From positions 2,682,501 to 2,746,500 of the forward strand of contig JAFFSR010000248.1 of NCBI GenBank assembly GCA_017163975.1: a stretch of DNA of 64,000 nucleotides, in the 5' to 3' direction. Under the pieces are notes generated by a model, which did no database searches, was not told where the DNA came from, and saw only the letters and a program-made list of their open reading frames with translations. Of this stretch, positions 1 to 11,224 are shown one piece after another (positions within the stretch are counted from its first letter, which is position 1; each line of letters starts with the position of its first letter). The position numbers and the translations under genes were made by a program. The stretch comes from Anastatus disparis. Taxonomy: Eukaryota > Arthropoda > Insecta > Hymenoptera > Eupelmidae.

Positions 1-94
1 ATTTATTCAGATTGTCTTCTTTATTAAAACAGATCCTGTTTTAGACTTTACTTTTGATAATAATTTCAGTTCTCTTTTGCTTAGCACTAATATT

Positions 95-835
95 AATATC
101 CGCGTTCCTTTAATTACCCAGCGCTTACAATAGCAGTCGTGTTATTTTTATTATACAACGTTTACAATAAAAGTCGTGTTTTATCAATAACACCGTGCTC
201 ACATTGGCGGCCGAGTTCCTTTAACTACACAGCGTTCAAAATAACAACCGTGAATACTTAATTACACAGCAATTACAATAGCAGCCACGTATTTTTAACC
301 ACACAGCGCTTAAAATACCAGCCACGAATTTGTAACTACACAGCGCTGAAAATAGCAACTGTAAATTTTTAATTACACAGCGCTTACAATAGTAGCCGCG
401 TTTCTCAACCACACAGCACTCAAAATAACAGCCGCTAATTTGTAACTACACAGCGCTCAAAATAGCAGCCGTGAATTTTTATTTACACAGCGCTTACAAT
501 AGCAGCCGCGTTTTTTTAACTACACAGCCCTCAAGATAGCAGCCGCGAAGTTTTAATTACACAGCGCTTACAATAGTTGTTGCGTTTTCCATCTTTAGCT
601 CTTACAATAGCAGCCGCGTTTTTTAAACCAGATAGTGCTCTAAAAAGCAGTCGCGAATTCCTAATTACACAGCACTTACAGTAGTTTTAGCGTTCTTCCC
701 CATCAAAGCACTTACAATTGCAACCATTTTTTTCAGCTACACACCATTTAAAAAAGCAATCGCGTTTTTGAATGGCACAGAACTAACAATAGCAGTCGTG
801 ATTTTTAACCACACAGCGCTAAACTCTACTTCATG
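95..835. repeat. ~37-bp minisatellite of Helitron copy A
   Basis: About nineteen degenerate copies of a 36-38 bp unit built on ACACAGCGCTTACAATAGCA, followed by a GCCGCG and T-rich spacer. The same array recurs in Helitron copy B at 32620-33215, so it belongs to the element and not to the host site. It lies on the 3' side of the helicase gene. No coding role is visible. Confidence 0.85.
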
Positions 836-1039
836 ATTTTCAATTTTTTTTATATTTTATGTTACATCAGAGTTTCAAATATGTTTGATTTAATTTTCTT
901 ATACATTATATTTAATTTTTGTATTGTGGTTTTATAATATTCCATTGTAAAAAATGTTTGTATTGACCATTTTATCTTTAACTTTTCTTAATTTTTTTGT
1001 TGATATTTTCAATTCTTTTTTATTAGTCGTCTTTGAAAG

Positions 1040-2230
1040 TGCCACTTATAACTGCCCATGACTGAAAATTGGTGTTGGTAAATACACTCTTACTTTTTTA
1101 AATGATTGTCTTTGCGACTTATTAATAGTCATTATATGAACAATTTCTACAGGAAATAGTTTTCTGGTCATCTGGAATCGCAGTTTATCATTTGCTGATA
1201 AGGTCATACGTGGTAAGAATATAGAGCTCCCTTTTTACTTTCTGTTAATATTTGCGCAATAATAGTACATTTTTTCAATTTCGTTATTACTAATCGGGTT
1301 TCGTTACAAAGTCCTTCATTCAAATTAACATTTCTTAAAGGCATTAATATAGCTCCTTTTTTATTCATAATCTATATGGAGGTGAATTATTGGGCGTTAA
1401 AGAACTTCAAAATTCTGTTGGCAAAATTACGTCTAAACTTTCGTCATTCACATCATTTGCAGAGTCAATGCTCAAGTACTCTATTACTGGTTTATTTATT
1501 TTTGGTGAAATTTTTTCATTCATTTCTATTACATCTACGTTTTTTAGTACTATTATAACATTTTCGTGAAAGTCACAATTTTCAATTTTATATTTATAAA
1601 TATATTTTTAAACATGCGATCGACGGCTTTAAAAGCGTATTTTAAAGTTATTGTGATTTTATCCCAGATAAAAATTGAAACATTTTTAATTTTTTTACCT
1701 ATTCCGCTGTTTGCACTAATATAACATATTGTGCCTTTAGATATGTTCAATGTTAATTCGAATGCTGTATGTACTGTCACACCGTCTTGTAATAAATGAG
1801 CCACTATACTTGTCCATGATACAACTAAATAGTTGATTTCATGAATTTTTAAATGAGTTATAATTATATTTAATAAGTAGCTTTCATCACTTCCACTTGG
1901 GCCGTATAGATATATATACTTTTCAGTAAAATTTGTATTTAATGGATTTATTACTGTATTACAAATAGTCGTTTGAGTATATGTTGGAGTATCAATAATT
2001 TATCGAATATTATTAACATTATTTACTGTACTATATTCAATTTCGTTATTTTCAATATAGTATTCTGAAGTAGGTAAATTAAAGTCACTCAATTGGAATC
2101 TATTATTAGTTAAAATATCATTAATTATGCTTAATGCATATTCTTTACCTTTTTGTTCATTCATTTTTGAAGGATTTAAATATATTTTATATTTTTCATA
2201 TAATTCTCAAGCATTAATTTGATTGTGAAA
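1040..2230 (-). pseudogene. Helitron Pif1-like helicase, copy A (decayed)
   Basis: This is the remnant of the SF1 helicase that unwinds DNA during rolling-circle transposition. The piece at 1553-1804 keeps the block after Walker A (LLQDGVTVHTAFEL) and the Walker B neighbourhood (IFIWDKITIT, then KYAFKAVDRM). Upstream, near 1880-1915, the P-loop reads GPSGSDES, so the canonical GKT/GKS lysine is replaced. The Walker B acidic pair WDE reads WDK. Both changes should abolish ATP hydrolysis. Several stops and frameshifts separate the blocks. Copy B keeps a GKS P-loop, so these losses are specific to this copy. Confidence 0.75.
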
Positions 2231-2259
2231 TGTACAAATGTAACCAAATGATTGGCAAA

Positions 2260-3760
2260 GAGCTTGTGGAAATCGAGATTTACAAGATTCTTCTAAACAT
2301 TTATCCCATTCATCATCGATTCCAATTAAATTTCTTGCTGTTGTTGCTCCAAAGAATGTTGGGTATGTAATTCCATCAAAAGTTTTTCAGCTTTTAAAAG
2401 ATGTTGCAGCTTTGACGTAAAGCAGAAGTAATCTTAAAAAGAATCTTTTTTTTTGTTTTTGATTAACTAAGTACATTCTGCTTAGAACAGGTTTCATAGT
2501 TTTTATTCTTTTCATCTATGTTTTATGTATTCGATTAGAAACATAATTTTGCGGTGTATCAGACCAAAAGTAATTATGTACCTTTAAGTCACTTTTATTA
2601 AGTTCAAACCACGCTGTTAGTGTTGTATTTACATTTTTCTTATTAATTTTGTATTCGGATTCTTCTTTAAGATACACATATTGTTCATTTTTATTATGAA
2701 CGGCTAATCTATCAATTATATGAGAAAGTTCACTAATATTATATTCCCATATGCGATGCATAGATTCTGGTGGGCAATCGTATCTTGTGTTCATATATTG
2801 TTTGATTTCATCATAAAACATATCCAAATCATTCGTTTTATCCGTTTCATCATTAGTATTACTTTCAGTATTTATTTCACTTGCTTTCATTTCGATAAAT
2901 GCACAATTATGTCCTTCGAAGCAGTATTTAAATAAGTATTTTATAACTCCTATTGCTGAACATGATTCAATATTAATACGACAATTAAACTTCAGTAATA
3001 AATACAAGCTATCAGAAATCACAAATCTATTGTCTGCCCACTTGTTTTTTGTGTATAATATCTCATTTTTATTATTTCTCCGTCGATAAATATGATAACC
3101 ATTTGTCATTCCCTGATAGAAAATTTGTCTAGTTTTATCGAGGCCTCGATTATTTAACATACAAAACTAGACAGATTTAGAGTAAATTTCTACCAGGATT
3201 ATTGTAGTCTTATTAAATCGTTTCAGAAAATTTTTTGGACACTTTCATGATACTTTGTCCATACAAGGTGAGTTTTTATTCTGATCTTCACAAGGGCCAA
3301 GAATCATAAATTGTTTAACTATTTCATATAATCTGGAATCCTCATTTTTATTTGGAATTTCAGCTACTATAAATTTATCAACGTCATCACTATTGTAAAT
3401 TTTATCATCTTTACTTAAAAATATTAGCATATAAGCATGCCGTAATCCTCTTTTTTGAAATTCTACTACGTATGCATAGGCAATGCATTTTCCCAAAATA
3501 TGTTTTATAGAAATTTGCTTTATTTATACTTTTTTAGTTTTTGATAAAATACTTCAACAACAATATCTGGTCCATCTGTTACTTCTTCACTTTGCCCTAT
3601 ATTATTTGTGATTTTTTCCCATTTCGGATTTCATGTCATAGTAATCAAAAAATCTGGTTTCCCAATTCCTCGTACTTATGTCATAAGATCAAGAAAATTT
3701 TGATATAAGGAACGCGGACTTCCTGTAAAAGTTGTTGCTAATATAAACATTTCTCTTATA
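2260..3760 (-). pseudogene. Helitron Rep/helitron-like N-terminal region, copy A (decayed)
   Basis: The region encodes the N-terminal half of a Helitron RepHel protein, which nicks and rejoins DNA strands. The longest open block is 2516-3160, with GYHIYRRRNN, then a conserved INIESCS...KYLFKYCFEGH stretch and TTLTAWFELNK, typical of this family. The block at 3245-3496 holds the HUH region, but it reads RHAYMLIF where an intact Rep has PHAHML; the second metal-binding histidine is a tyrosine. Farther upstream, near 3630, the expected TCNPKW block has a stop in place of the cysteine. The protein cannot be made in one piece and its nuclease is probably dead. Confidence 0.8.
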
Positions 3761-4029
3761 CTATAATTGTCAATAATAATCATTCACTTTTATTAAAGCT
3801 CATTAATTTACAAAAAATAAAAAATTTTTTATTTCAATGCAGTACAATATAATGATATGAATATGTGAAAAATAATTAAATACATATTTCATAGTGAACT
3901 ACTATTGTCAATGAAATTAGAAAATTTATGTATAATAATATAATATATGAAAATGCAACCAAGCGATATCAGGAGCGAGGTAAATTTTGCTCCTTATAAT
4001 ATTAAACAAAATTGAATTATAATTAGAGT

Positions 4030-5160
4030 GTGAATGTGTCATTAGCGTGTGCGCGTGTGCGTATGTGTGTATGTGTGCGTAAATGCGTGTAAGTGTATGT
4101 GCGTGTATGTGTGTGTATTTATGTATGCATATATTATGTAGGTGCGTCTATTTATTTGTCTATGTATTATGTGAGTATGTATGAGTGTGTGTTGTAAGTA
4201 TGTATGGTATGTGTGTGTATGCATGTGCGTGCATATGTGTGCGTATCTATCGTGTATAAGTGTATTAGTGAAAGTGTTCACGTCAGTTAAAAAGTGTGTC
4301 ATTTCGTATTCGTGCAACTGTGTATGTTTCTGTGTGCGTATATTTCGTGTGTATGTGTATTAGTAAAAGTGTTTACATCAGTTAAAAAGTGTGTCCTTTT
4401 GTATTCGTGCCACTGTGTCTATTTTTGTGTGCGTATTAGTTGGTTCGTCTTTGTCTGTAAGTATATAAGTTAATAAGGGCACTATATGTAGTGCGCCTGT
4501 ATGATAGTGCACTTGAGAAAATGACCGTGCTAGCTGAAAAGTGAGCGGTATTGTGTATTATTGTTACGAATGTGTATGTTTTTATGTGTGTTGTGGGTTT
4601 GTCGGTGTCCGTTAGTATATTTTTATAGCAGTACAGAAGTTTATGTTAGTGAACTGCGTATAAATTGGTGTGTGTGTGTGTATGTTTGCGTGTGTGTATA
4701 TGTATGTGTATAAGCGTTCATGTTTGTGTTTGTAAATGTAAGGTGTAGAAGTGTGTATTGATAAAGTGTTCATCTTGGTTGAAAAGTGTCTTGTATAGTA
4801 TTTGTAGCTCCAGGTGTATGTTTTTGTGTAATTAAGTGGATTCGTCAATGTCAGTTAATATGTGTTCGTAGCAGAGTAAAAGTTTATGTTTGTTAAGTGC
4901 CTGTTTTTCTAAGTTAGTATGCATGTGTTCATTTAGGTTTTGGTGGTAGCGTATCTATCGGTATGTGTGTGTGTGTGTTGATAAGTATGTGAATTACGAT
5001 AGGTGTGTAAATTTTATCATGAGTCTTTTATGTATGCGTGTGTGCGCATCAATATATTTCTCTGTGCTTTAGTGAGATTTTAAGTGTAATAGTCGGTGTA
5101 GCTATATTTATGTATGTATGTGTGTATGTTTATATATGTGTATGGCTGTGTGCGAGGGGC
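4030..5160. repeat. GT-rich micro/minisatellite
   Basis: About 1.1 kb of GTGTGTATGTGCG-like DNA with a longer roughly 100-bp periodicity. The block TCAGTTAAAAAGTGTGTC with its flanks recurs at about 4285 and 4378, and weaker copies follow. The open reading frames here (His/Thr/Tyr-rich on one strand, Cys/Val-rich on the other) are artefacts of the repeat. Confidence 0.85.
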
Positions 5161-5192
5161 TATTCACTTAAAAAAAAGTGTCAAAATGATTA

Positions 5193-5360
5193 CAGATTTC
5201 AAATGATTTCAAAATGATTTCAAAATGATTTCAAAATGATTTTAAAAATATATTTTTATACTTGTAATTTCAAACATTTTCAAAACAGCCTATGGTAGGC
5301 AGTGATTTCAAATGATTTCAAATGATTTCAAGCAAATTTTCTATGATTTCAAATGATTCC
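5193..5360. repeat. 10-11 bp AAATGATTTCA tandem repeat
   Basis: Two clusters of the decamer/undecamer AAATGATTTCA, near 5193-5248 and 5306-5360, are separated by about 55 bp of A/T-rich sequence containing a CCTATGGTAGGC hairpin. Confidence 0.85.
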
Positions 5361-5363
5361 GAA

Positions 5364-5845
5364 ATCATTCCAAGATAATTATGAAGGTTAAGCTTACTTT
5401 AAATTACGATCCCTAAATCGTCATTATTGGATCATATAAAAATTAAAATAATACCTATATTTTAAAAAATTCAATTAAGAATAATTAAATTTTACATTTA
5501 TTTATTCAAAAAAATTCTTTATTTTTTTATACAGCTCATCATTAACTACAATCCCACATTAAATTTTTTAAACACAAAGTTAGTTTAAAAAATTGACCAC
5601 CATAAGAGCTATGATCGAAAAACTTATCAGCCGTGTGTGACAGATACAAAGAGAGAAATTCAAACATAAGTAAATAATGTTTATTTACTTATTCATAGAT
5701 CTTATTTAAATTTTTTGTTAGTATTTCTTTTTTTCATTTTTCACATATATTCTTTTTTATTTGTTTTGATATTAATTACCTTTTACATAAAAAAAATTTT
5801 TGTGCGATGCGTTTTGCTTATGATTAAAATAATTAAAAAGAAAAA
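5364..5845. other. A/T-rich gap, nothing recognised
   Basis: Low-complexity A/T-rich DNA between the short repeat and the lone Helitron end. The 5715-5915 open frame is a run of Phe/Ile/Leu from poly-T stretches and shows no domain. Confidence 0.5.
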
Positions 5846-5963
5846 AATTAAATACACATTTTATATTGAAATACTATTGTCAATGGAACTAGCAAATTTA
5901 TATATAATAATATAATATATGAAATTGCAACCGAGCGACGTAAGGAGCGAGGTAAATTTTGCT
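5846..5963 (-). mobile_element. Solo Helitron 5' end
   Basis: About 118 bp matches the 5' termini of copies A (ending 3991) and B (ending 36964): a TTTATATTGAA...TATTGTCAATG stretch, a TATAATAATATA spacer, the GCAACCGAGCGACG block and the shared end AAATTTTGCT. No Rep or helicase sequence follows, so this is a truncated copy or a very short non-autonomous derivative. A short inverted pair (AGCAAAATTT / AAATTTGCT) frames it. Confidence 0.75.
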
Positions 5964-6682
5964 AGTCTTTATAAAAAATGGTTTATCGTTAGGAACTGTA
6001 TGAAATTGGTTGATTACTGAAATTATACAACAATGATATAGAAAAATTAATTATTCCCTGAATTTTTGTGATGAGAAATTTGTTTCAATCACTTCTCTTC
6101 GATCGATAATACTAGATTCTGCCAGCTTAAGTTTCAAGATAGCGGAATTTCTAATATCGTTTGATTTAATTAAGATAATTTTTCCCTCTTCAAATACTAC
6201 AAACAAATATGGAAATTTTTTAAAAATTTTCGGCGTTGAATTCCAACTTTTAACCGACATTTAAAAATTTCAAATCATAAATGAAAAACTAGAACCTATT
6301 CAACCACGAAAATATTATATTTTATGTATTTTGATATAAAAAATCACCATCAATTTTTTTAGATGCTCGAAATTGGTGGAATGGGGAACAAAACATTGAA
6401 AATCCATTTTGAACTGTTTTCCTTCATTTTTTTTTCCATTAATAGAAAAAAAACATCAGAAAAGGAATAGAATAGGTCTATATATTTAGTTTGAATGTTA
6501 TGTACTGCTTTTGATACTTGGGAATAATGACGCGTGGAACGAGAATAAAGAAATTCATTTTTTTCACGTTTTTCTTTATTTTACTTTCTCCTAGAGAAAG
6601 CATTGTATCGATTAATCATTTTCTTTTTCTTTTTTTTATTAATTTGTACATATTTTTACTTTGGGAGTCAAAAAAAGTAGGT
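5964..6682. other. A/T-rich region with a dispersed satellite unit
   Basis: From about 6400 to 6600 the sequence matches units of the satellite at 9200-9960 (ATCAGAAAAGGAAT, then TTTAGTTTGAATGTTATGTA and ACGTTTTTCTTTATTTT). The rest is A/T-rich without recognisable genes. The short minus ORF at 6051-6260 has an ATG but no domain that I recognise. Confidence 0.55.
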
Positions 6683-7516
6683 TGTGACAACCTTGGAGAT
6701 TAGGAGGTTGCACTAAGGTATAATTAATATACGGGTTTTCAATTAATGTAATAATAAAAAAAGAGCTTTATTGTAATATTTACACTAGTATAGCACGCGC
6801 GCTCGAAATGGACGCCAGCTGCGTATAACGTACACGACACCGTTTGCAATAGCAGAGAAACTATCGGCAAAAGTAGAAGCAGATAGTTTAAAACAAAAAC
6901 GCACGCAAAAAGGGCACGAGCACACAGTAAAAAAAAATGAGTATATTAGCACGGAGGGAAAATAGTACTAGAACGCGCACGAGGTCGCCCGGCACACACG
7001 TCGCACAAATAAAGCACTAAATAAAGATATTTGACTTGACAATAAGACACTCGTAAAATTACGATTGTAAATCACAAAAAAAAAGAATAAGCTAATTAGT
7101 CTCACTCACACAATAAATTATGCTATTATAGCGCACTAAAAATTACTGTATATTACAGTCAGCAGTAACGCTCTTTTCGCTATGGTGACGACAGAAAGAG
7201 TGATGCAATGACGGGTTCTTTCTGACGACCAAGCTCATTGCTCTTACGGTACGCTGCGCGCGTCGCAAGAGAGAGACAAGCGATTTTTAACGGACCCCAA
7301 CTTAGCTACGCAAGTCAAGTGGCTTGCTAGCCCTATCTGTGCACATTATAAAAGCCTTATAAACTCGCGCGTGTGCGCCAACGAACTTGGGTATGGTGTT
7401 ACGGGTTTGACTCGCGTGGTCTGCTTTCCTTCTTGCCAACAGTTGTATGCTTCTTTCTGTCGTCGATATGCGTATTACTATATATATAAGTAATATGGCC
7501 AATCTGCCATGTTACA
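6683..7516 (-). mobile_element. Solo LTR, 834 bp, with AGGT target duplication
   Basis: The segment starts TGTGACAACC and ends CATGTTACA, so it has the TG...CA ends of an LTR. It is flanked on both sides by AGGT (6679-6682 and 7517-7520), a 4-bp target duplication as made by Gypsy-type integrases. On the minus strand there is a TATA-like TTTATAAGG about 165 bp from the start and an AATAAA about 85 bp before the end, in the order expected for U3 and the R/U5 region, so minus is the likely orientation. It is GC-richer than its surroundings. No internal element remains, which is the usual result of LTR-LTR recombination. Confidence 0.7.
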
Positions 7517-7520
7517 AGGT

Positions 7521-7914
7521 TCCATAAAATGTCTGTGTGCGTATGTACGTGTGTGTGTGCGTATTTAGCCAACTAGATCTCATTAATACGCGATGGATTT
7601 GCTTTAAATTTAGCATACAATTTATTTTTTTTTGTCTAACTGGTGCGGAAGTTATTGAAAATTGGTTTTCTTAGCGTAGTTTTAATTTGAAAACCATTTA
7701 AAAAATTTTTTTAATTTTTCATTTTTTATTTTTTTATTGTATTTTTCGTTAAGTATTTGCGCAGACCATTGTCAGTATTCTTGACGTGACTTTTAAGAGC
7801 CTCAAAAGTATTTTTATTGAGTCAAGCCTGCTGGACAGTGCGCCCTCTATAGCAGACACAGCTGCCTGCAATTAGGAAAAATCTGAGCATCCTTGGACCC
7901 CATTAAATTTTTTT
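7521..7914. other. A/T-rich gap, nothing recognised
   Basis: No coding frame, repeat or structure that I can support. Confidence 0.4.
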
Positions 7915-7917
7915 TTC

Positions 7918-7971
<54 letters not shown>

Positions 7972-7972
7972 G
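7915..7972. repeat. (ATT)n microsatellite
   Basis: About 18 uninterrupted ATT triplets. On the minus strand it is an (AAT)n tract just downstream of the ORF1 pseudogene at 7997-8530, so it may be that retroelement's 3' tail. Confidence 0.9.
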
Positions 7973-7996
7973 GGGCAACTTGCGCAGCGCCACCTC

Positions 7997-8530
7997 CTAA
8001 TTGCTTCCATCTGCCGTAGTGCCATTGTTGCTGGTACCAATTTGCGCTGCGATAGTAGTCTTCACTCGTGCTGGCCGCCCCTGAGAAGTGATGACCGGTG
8101 CTACTTCTGATTCAGTTTGTGTTGGTGTGAAGGCATTGATGGACTCTTTAGTAGCAGCTTTATGTGCGATCATGTTCGGCGTAACTCCGTTTACCTTTGT
8201 GCTGCTGCTGGCCAATGACGTGGAAGACATATCACTGTTTTTCTGAGTTTCCAGGCACTTCTTGCACTCATATTTTGTGCCATTATGCTATACATTTTGC
8301 ATGGCAGCGTTGCCGACACGTGTAACACAAGTGGAGCCTCGCCATGCCCCCCTTATCGTTGCTTGATAACTTACAGATCGCACAGCTGTCCATTACTCTG
8401 ACGTATACATTCAGAAACTTCCAAAAATTAGAACTTACTTCCAAAAGCTTACACGGTAAAACATATTTCCACTTTAGTGATCGAAGAGAAGTTTGAAGAT
8501 TACGTTTAGCACCAGGATCTCTGCTCACAA
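7997..8530 (-). pseudogene. LINE ORF1-like protein with PHD finger (frameshifted)
   Basis: Two minus-strand frames (8283-8528 and 7997-8230) join through a single frameshift near 8280. Together they give a Cys4-His-Cys3 pattern: CAICKLSS, then LCYTC, then CHAKCI, then after the shift YECKKCLE, which is the spacing of a PHD zinc finger. A Ser/Thr-rich tail follows. The ORF1 protein of the LINE at 29658 starts with the same arrangement (CGVC...CNRC...HSGC...CNGC). ORF1 proteins of some LINE clades bind the element RNA. No endonuclease or RT sequence is attached, and an (AAT)n tract lies 3' of it, so this is a truncated or ORF1-only retrocopy. The family link is inference from the finger alone. 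Confidence 0.55.
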
Positions 8531-9195
8531 GTGAAAATTTCCTTCTGAACTAACCTCAAAATTTAGCGTCTTGGTGAAAATCACAAAATAAAATGCAAAA
8601 ACCTGCTATTACAAATGATGATTTATAGCCAATACGGTGCCTTGCAAATTGTGCGTGCAAGAATCTGTAACAAAAATGCCCTTTGCAGTTAATGCGAAGA
8701 AGATAAAAGAAAATAAAACCTGGAGGGTTTTCCCAACAATTGTAACACATAGGCTAGAAGTTAAAAAAAAGTTGAGATTGAGAGAACGCACACGGCATAC
8801 GGATACATAAGCCAGGAACGAGGTTATTCGTTACTATCTTTATAAAACAAGCTTTTAAAAAATAATTTTCGTTGCATAGCTCTATGATTTTTTCTTCTGA
8901 TTTCTGATTTAACGCTCTCACTAATCCTTTTCCTTCTTCTACACTTTCTCTTTTTCATTTGATCTTATCTTGATACTCATTTTTACACTGTTTTCATCTA
9001 TTCCTCTCTCTCTCTCTCTCTTTCTCTCTGCCTATTTTGTAATCACTCTTCGACACTCACTCTCATTCTTTCTTTCCCTTCTTAATTTTGTTTAAGTATG
9101 AATTAGGTTTTTTAAACTAAAATCACATTAAAAAGAAATTAAATTAAATTACTCAAACTCAATAAGTTATACGAGCAAGCATTGCATCATAGCAC
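8531..9195. other. Non-coding, with (TC)n tract at 9009-9028
   Basis: A/T-rich sequence with a short TC microsatellite. Open frames at 8556-8791 overlap one another and show no domain. Confidence 0.4.
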
Positions 9196-9199
9196 TTGG

Positions 9200-9960
9200 C
9201 AGCGTTTTTCGGAACATAAATAGAAAAACAACATAAAAAAAGGGATAAACTGAGTCTTCCTGTTTAATATAAATGTTGTGTACTACTTTGCATACTTAGA
9301 AACAATAGAACGATGAATGAAAATGGAAAAATCCATTTCTTTTCACGTTACCCTTCGATTTTTTAAACCGCTTTTAAAAAAATTACAGAATAAAAGAAAT
9401 ACAATAAGTCTTCATGTTAAGTATAAATGTTATGTATCATTTTTCATACTTAGAAACGGTAGAACGTGTAACAAAAATAAAAAAATCCATTTTTTCTACG
9501 TTTTTCTTTATTTTTTTTAAGACAATATCAGAAAAGGAATCAAATGAGTTTTCATGTTTAGTATGAATATTATGTACTACTTTTACTTGGGAACAATAGA
9601 TCTATGAATAAAAATGAAAAATTCCATTTATTTATCGTTTCTAATAATTTTTTTGAACCATACATAGAAAAATAAATGTTATGAACTACTTCTTATACTT
9701 GTGAATGGTAGAACGATGAACGAAAATGGAAAAATCCATTTATTTACGTTGCTCTTCATTTTCTTAAACCATCAATAAAAAAATAACATTAGAATAGAAT
9801 TGAAATGCGTCTGTTTGTTTAGTAGAAATCTCATTTACTACTTCTTATCCTCAGGAACGGTAGAATGGGATACAAAAACAGAAAAATCCATCTTTTTCTC
9901 GTTTTTCTTCATTTGTTCTATCCATAAATAGAAAAATAACAATGGAACAAAATATCCCTT
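9200..9960. repeat. Satellite, five units of ~110-155 bp
   Basis: Five degenerate tandem units each contain an AAAAATCCATTT...CGTTTTTCTTC block (near 9325, 9480, 9618, 9730 and 9881), a TAGAAAAATAACA block and a TATGAATGTTATGTACTACTT-like block. The same unit occurs alone at about 6400-6600. Periods vary because of internal indels. Confidence 0.75.
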
Positions 9961-9982
9961 TCAGCAATATAGAGATAACATG

Positions 9983-10218
9983 TATTCTAGAATAGTACAT
10001 TATGTACCCAAGGCGCGAAATAGGGGATTTCGGCCCGGGTGTGAGTTTGCCAAATTTATACGTGGGACACAAATCCTCTTCGCGCCCGTGGTTCATATAC
10101 TATTTCTTAACCCGAGGGACGAGAAATACGTATTTTTGGCGTATTTAACTTTTGCGAGCGCAAAACAAAGTACATTTTGTCCCGCAAAAAGTGGGCTAGA
10201 ATGTACTATTTCACGCTT
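9983..10218. mobile_element. MITE-like element with GAATAGTACATT ends
   Basis: The left end reads CTAGAATAGTACATT followed by ATGTACCC. The right end, reversed, reads GTGAAATAGTACATTCTAGC followed by CC. The body is GC-richer than its flanks. The inverted ends and short length suggest a non-autonomous DNA element; the target duplication is not clear. Confidence 0.45.
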
Positions 10219-10229
10219 GCAAAAGTGAG

Positions 10230-10581
10230 CCGAAAATGTAATCATAAACAAAGGTGCCAAAGTTTTAAAAATGATTTTATTCAACAGCAACAAAGTTTAT
10301 TTTGTTTATTTTAAAATTTAGAATCTATTGACAAAGATGGAATTATTATTTTTATTTATTAAAATTTATTGCCAATTGTTTACGAAATAATGTATATGTA
10401 TCAGGTGGTACTTACTGTTTTATCGTAGAAAATCGGCGATGAATTTAAGTAAAAAATAAGAATTGAAATTCTATCCTTGTCAATAGATTACGAATTTTAA
10501 ACTAAAAAAAAATTTGTTGCTGTCGAATAAAATCATTTTTGAAACTTTGGCACCTTTGTTTATAATTACATTAGATTTCGG
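10230..10581. mobile_element. Hairpin MITE with ~115-bp arms
   Basis: Plus-strand 10230-10345 (CCGAAAATGTAATCATAAAC, AAAGGTGCCAAAG, then CTATTGACAAAGATGG) returns in reverse complement at 10465-10581. The central loop is about 120 bp. The arms differ at a few percent of positions by eye. No ORF. Confidence 0.7.
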
Positions 10582-10893
10582 TAAAAGTTATAAACTTTAA
10601 AATGCTATAACTCTTTGATAAATTGTTATATTTCAAATAAACCAAGTTTATAATGGCTGTTTTAATATTATCTAATAAATTACTGTGTAAACAATTAAAT
10701 AAACTCTCTCTGCCCAAAAATATAAAATCAAAAATACTAACTTTTGACACAGACTGTATAGCCGGAATAACCTTAACGCAGCTACAATTGAATCAACATG
10801 AAGTGCTGTAATTTCGTGAAATACACAAATAATTTTGGATTTAAAAATACAATCTTCCTAAAATAGCCTTTTTTTGCTCTATTGATTGGACTA

Positions 10894-11051
10894 TTAACCT
10901 TGAGGGGACGGGAAAGCCACTATAGTGGCTCGACCATGGATAAACAGTTTACATATGAGTATTTCCCAATATTAGAGACACATATTATGTGTTTTTCATA
11001 GAAAATACTGAGAAATTGAAAATTCCGAATTCCCTGTCCTCTGAAGGTTAA
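10894..11051. mobile_element. Short TTAA-flanked MITE, piggyBac-like
   Basis: TTAA at 10894-10897 and 11048-11051 bounds inverted ends CCTTGAGGGGACGGGAAA and TTCCCTGTCCTCTGAAGG. A perfect 14-bp palindrome AGCCACTATAGTGGCT-like core lies near the left end. TTAA targets and C-rich starts are typical of piggyBac elements. At 158 bp it is non-autonomous. Confidence 0.65.
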
Positions 11052-11224
11052 CACTCCTTTAATAATTTAGATAAAGAATTTTCAATTTATTTGAGAGATT
11101 TTTCCCAAATTAATTCTTTAAACGTGGACAATTGAATCGTGCTCTAAATATTTTTAGTTCTGTATTTGAACATCTTTTAAATTATGTAAAATAAAATTGA
11201 AAAAAAATATTTATAATTTATTTA

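Larger units (their letters stand above)
1..3991 (-). mobile_element. Helitron copy A (runs off left edge)
   Basis: This is a rolling-circle DNA transposon on the minus strand, with its 5' end at 3991 and its 3' part cut by the window edge. It aligns along its length with the second copy at 32515-36964. In order it has an A/T-rich 5' end, a Rep (HUH-type) region, a long conserved middle region, a Pif1-like helicase and a 37-bp minisatellite. Three independent copies in the window end at the same plus-strand string, AAATTTTGCT (3991, 5963, 36964), which fixes the 5' boundary. The ends do not show the usual TC...CTRR Helitron signature, and a terminal minisatellite is more like the Helentron/Helitron2 branch; that placement is inference. 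Its genes are broken in many places. Confidence 0.85.

Noticed and set aside
1..835. CRISPR array (regular ~37-bp repeats)
   Set aside because: Units are degenerate, contiguous without unique spacers, and part of a eukaryotic Helitron present twice.
4042..4848. His/Thr/Tyr-rich and Cys/Val-rich open frames
   Set aside because: They follow from GT-rich microsatellite sequence and have no protein features.
6051..6260. 69-codon minus frame with ATG
   Set aside because: No recognisable domain, context or splice signals.
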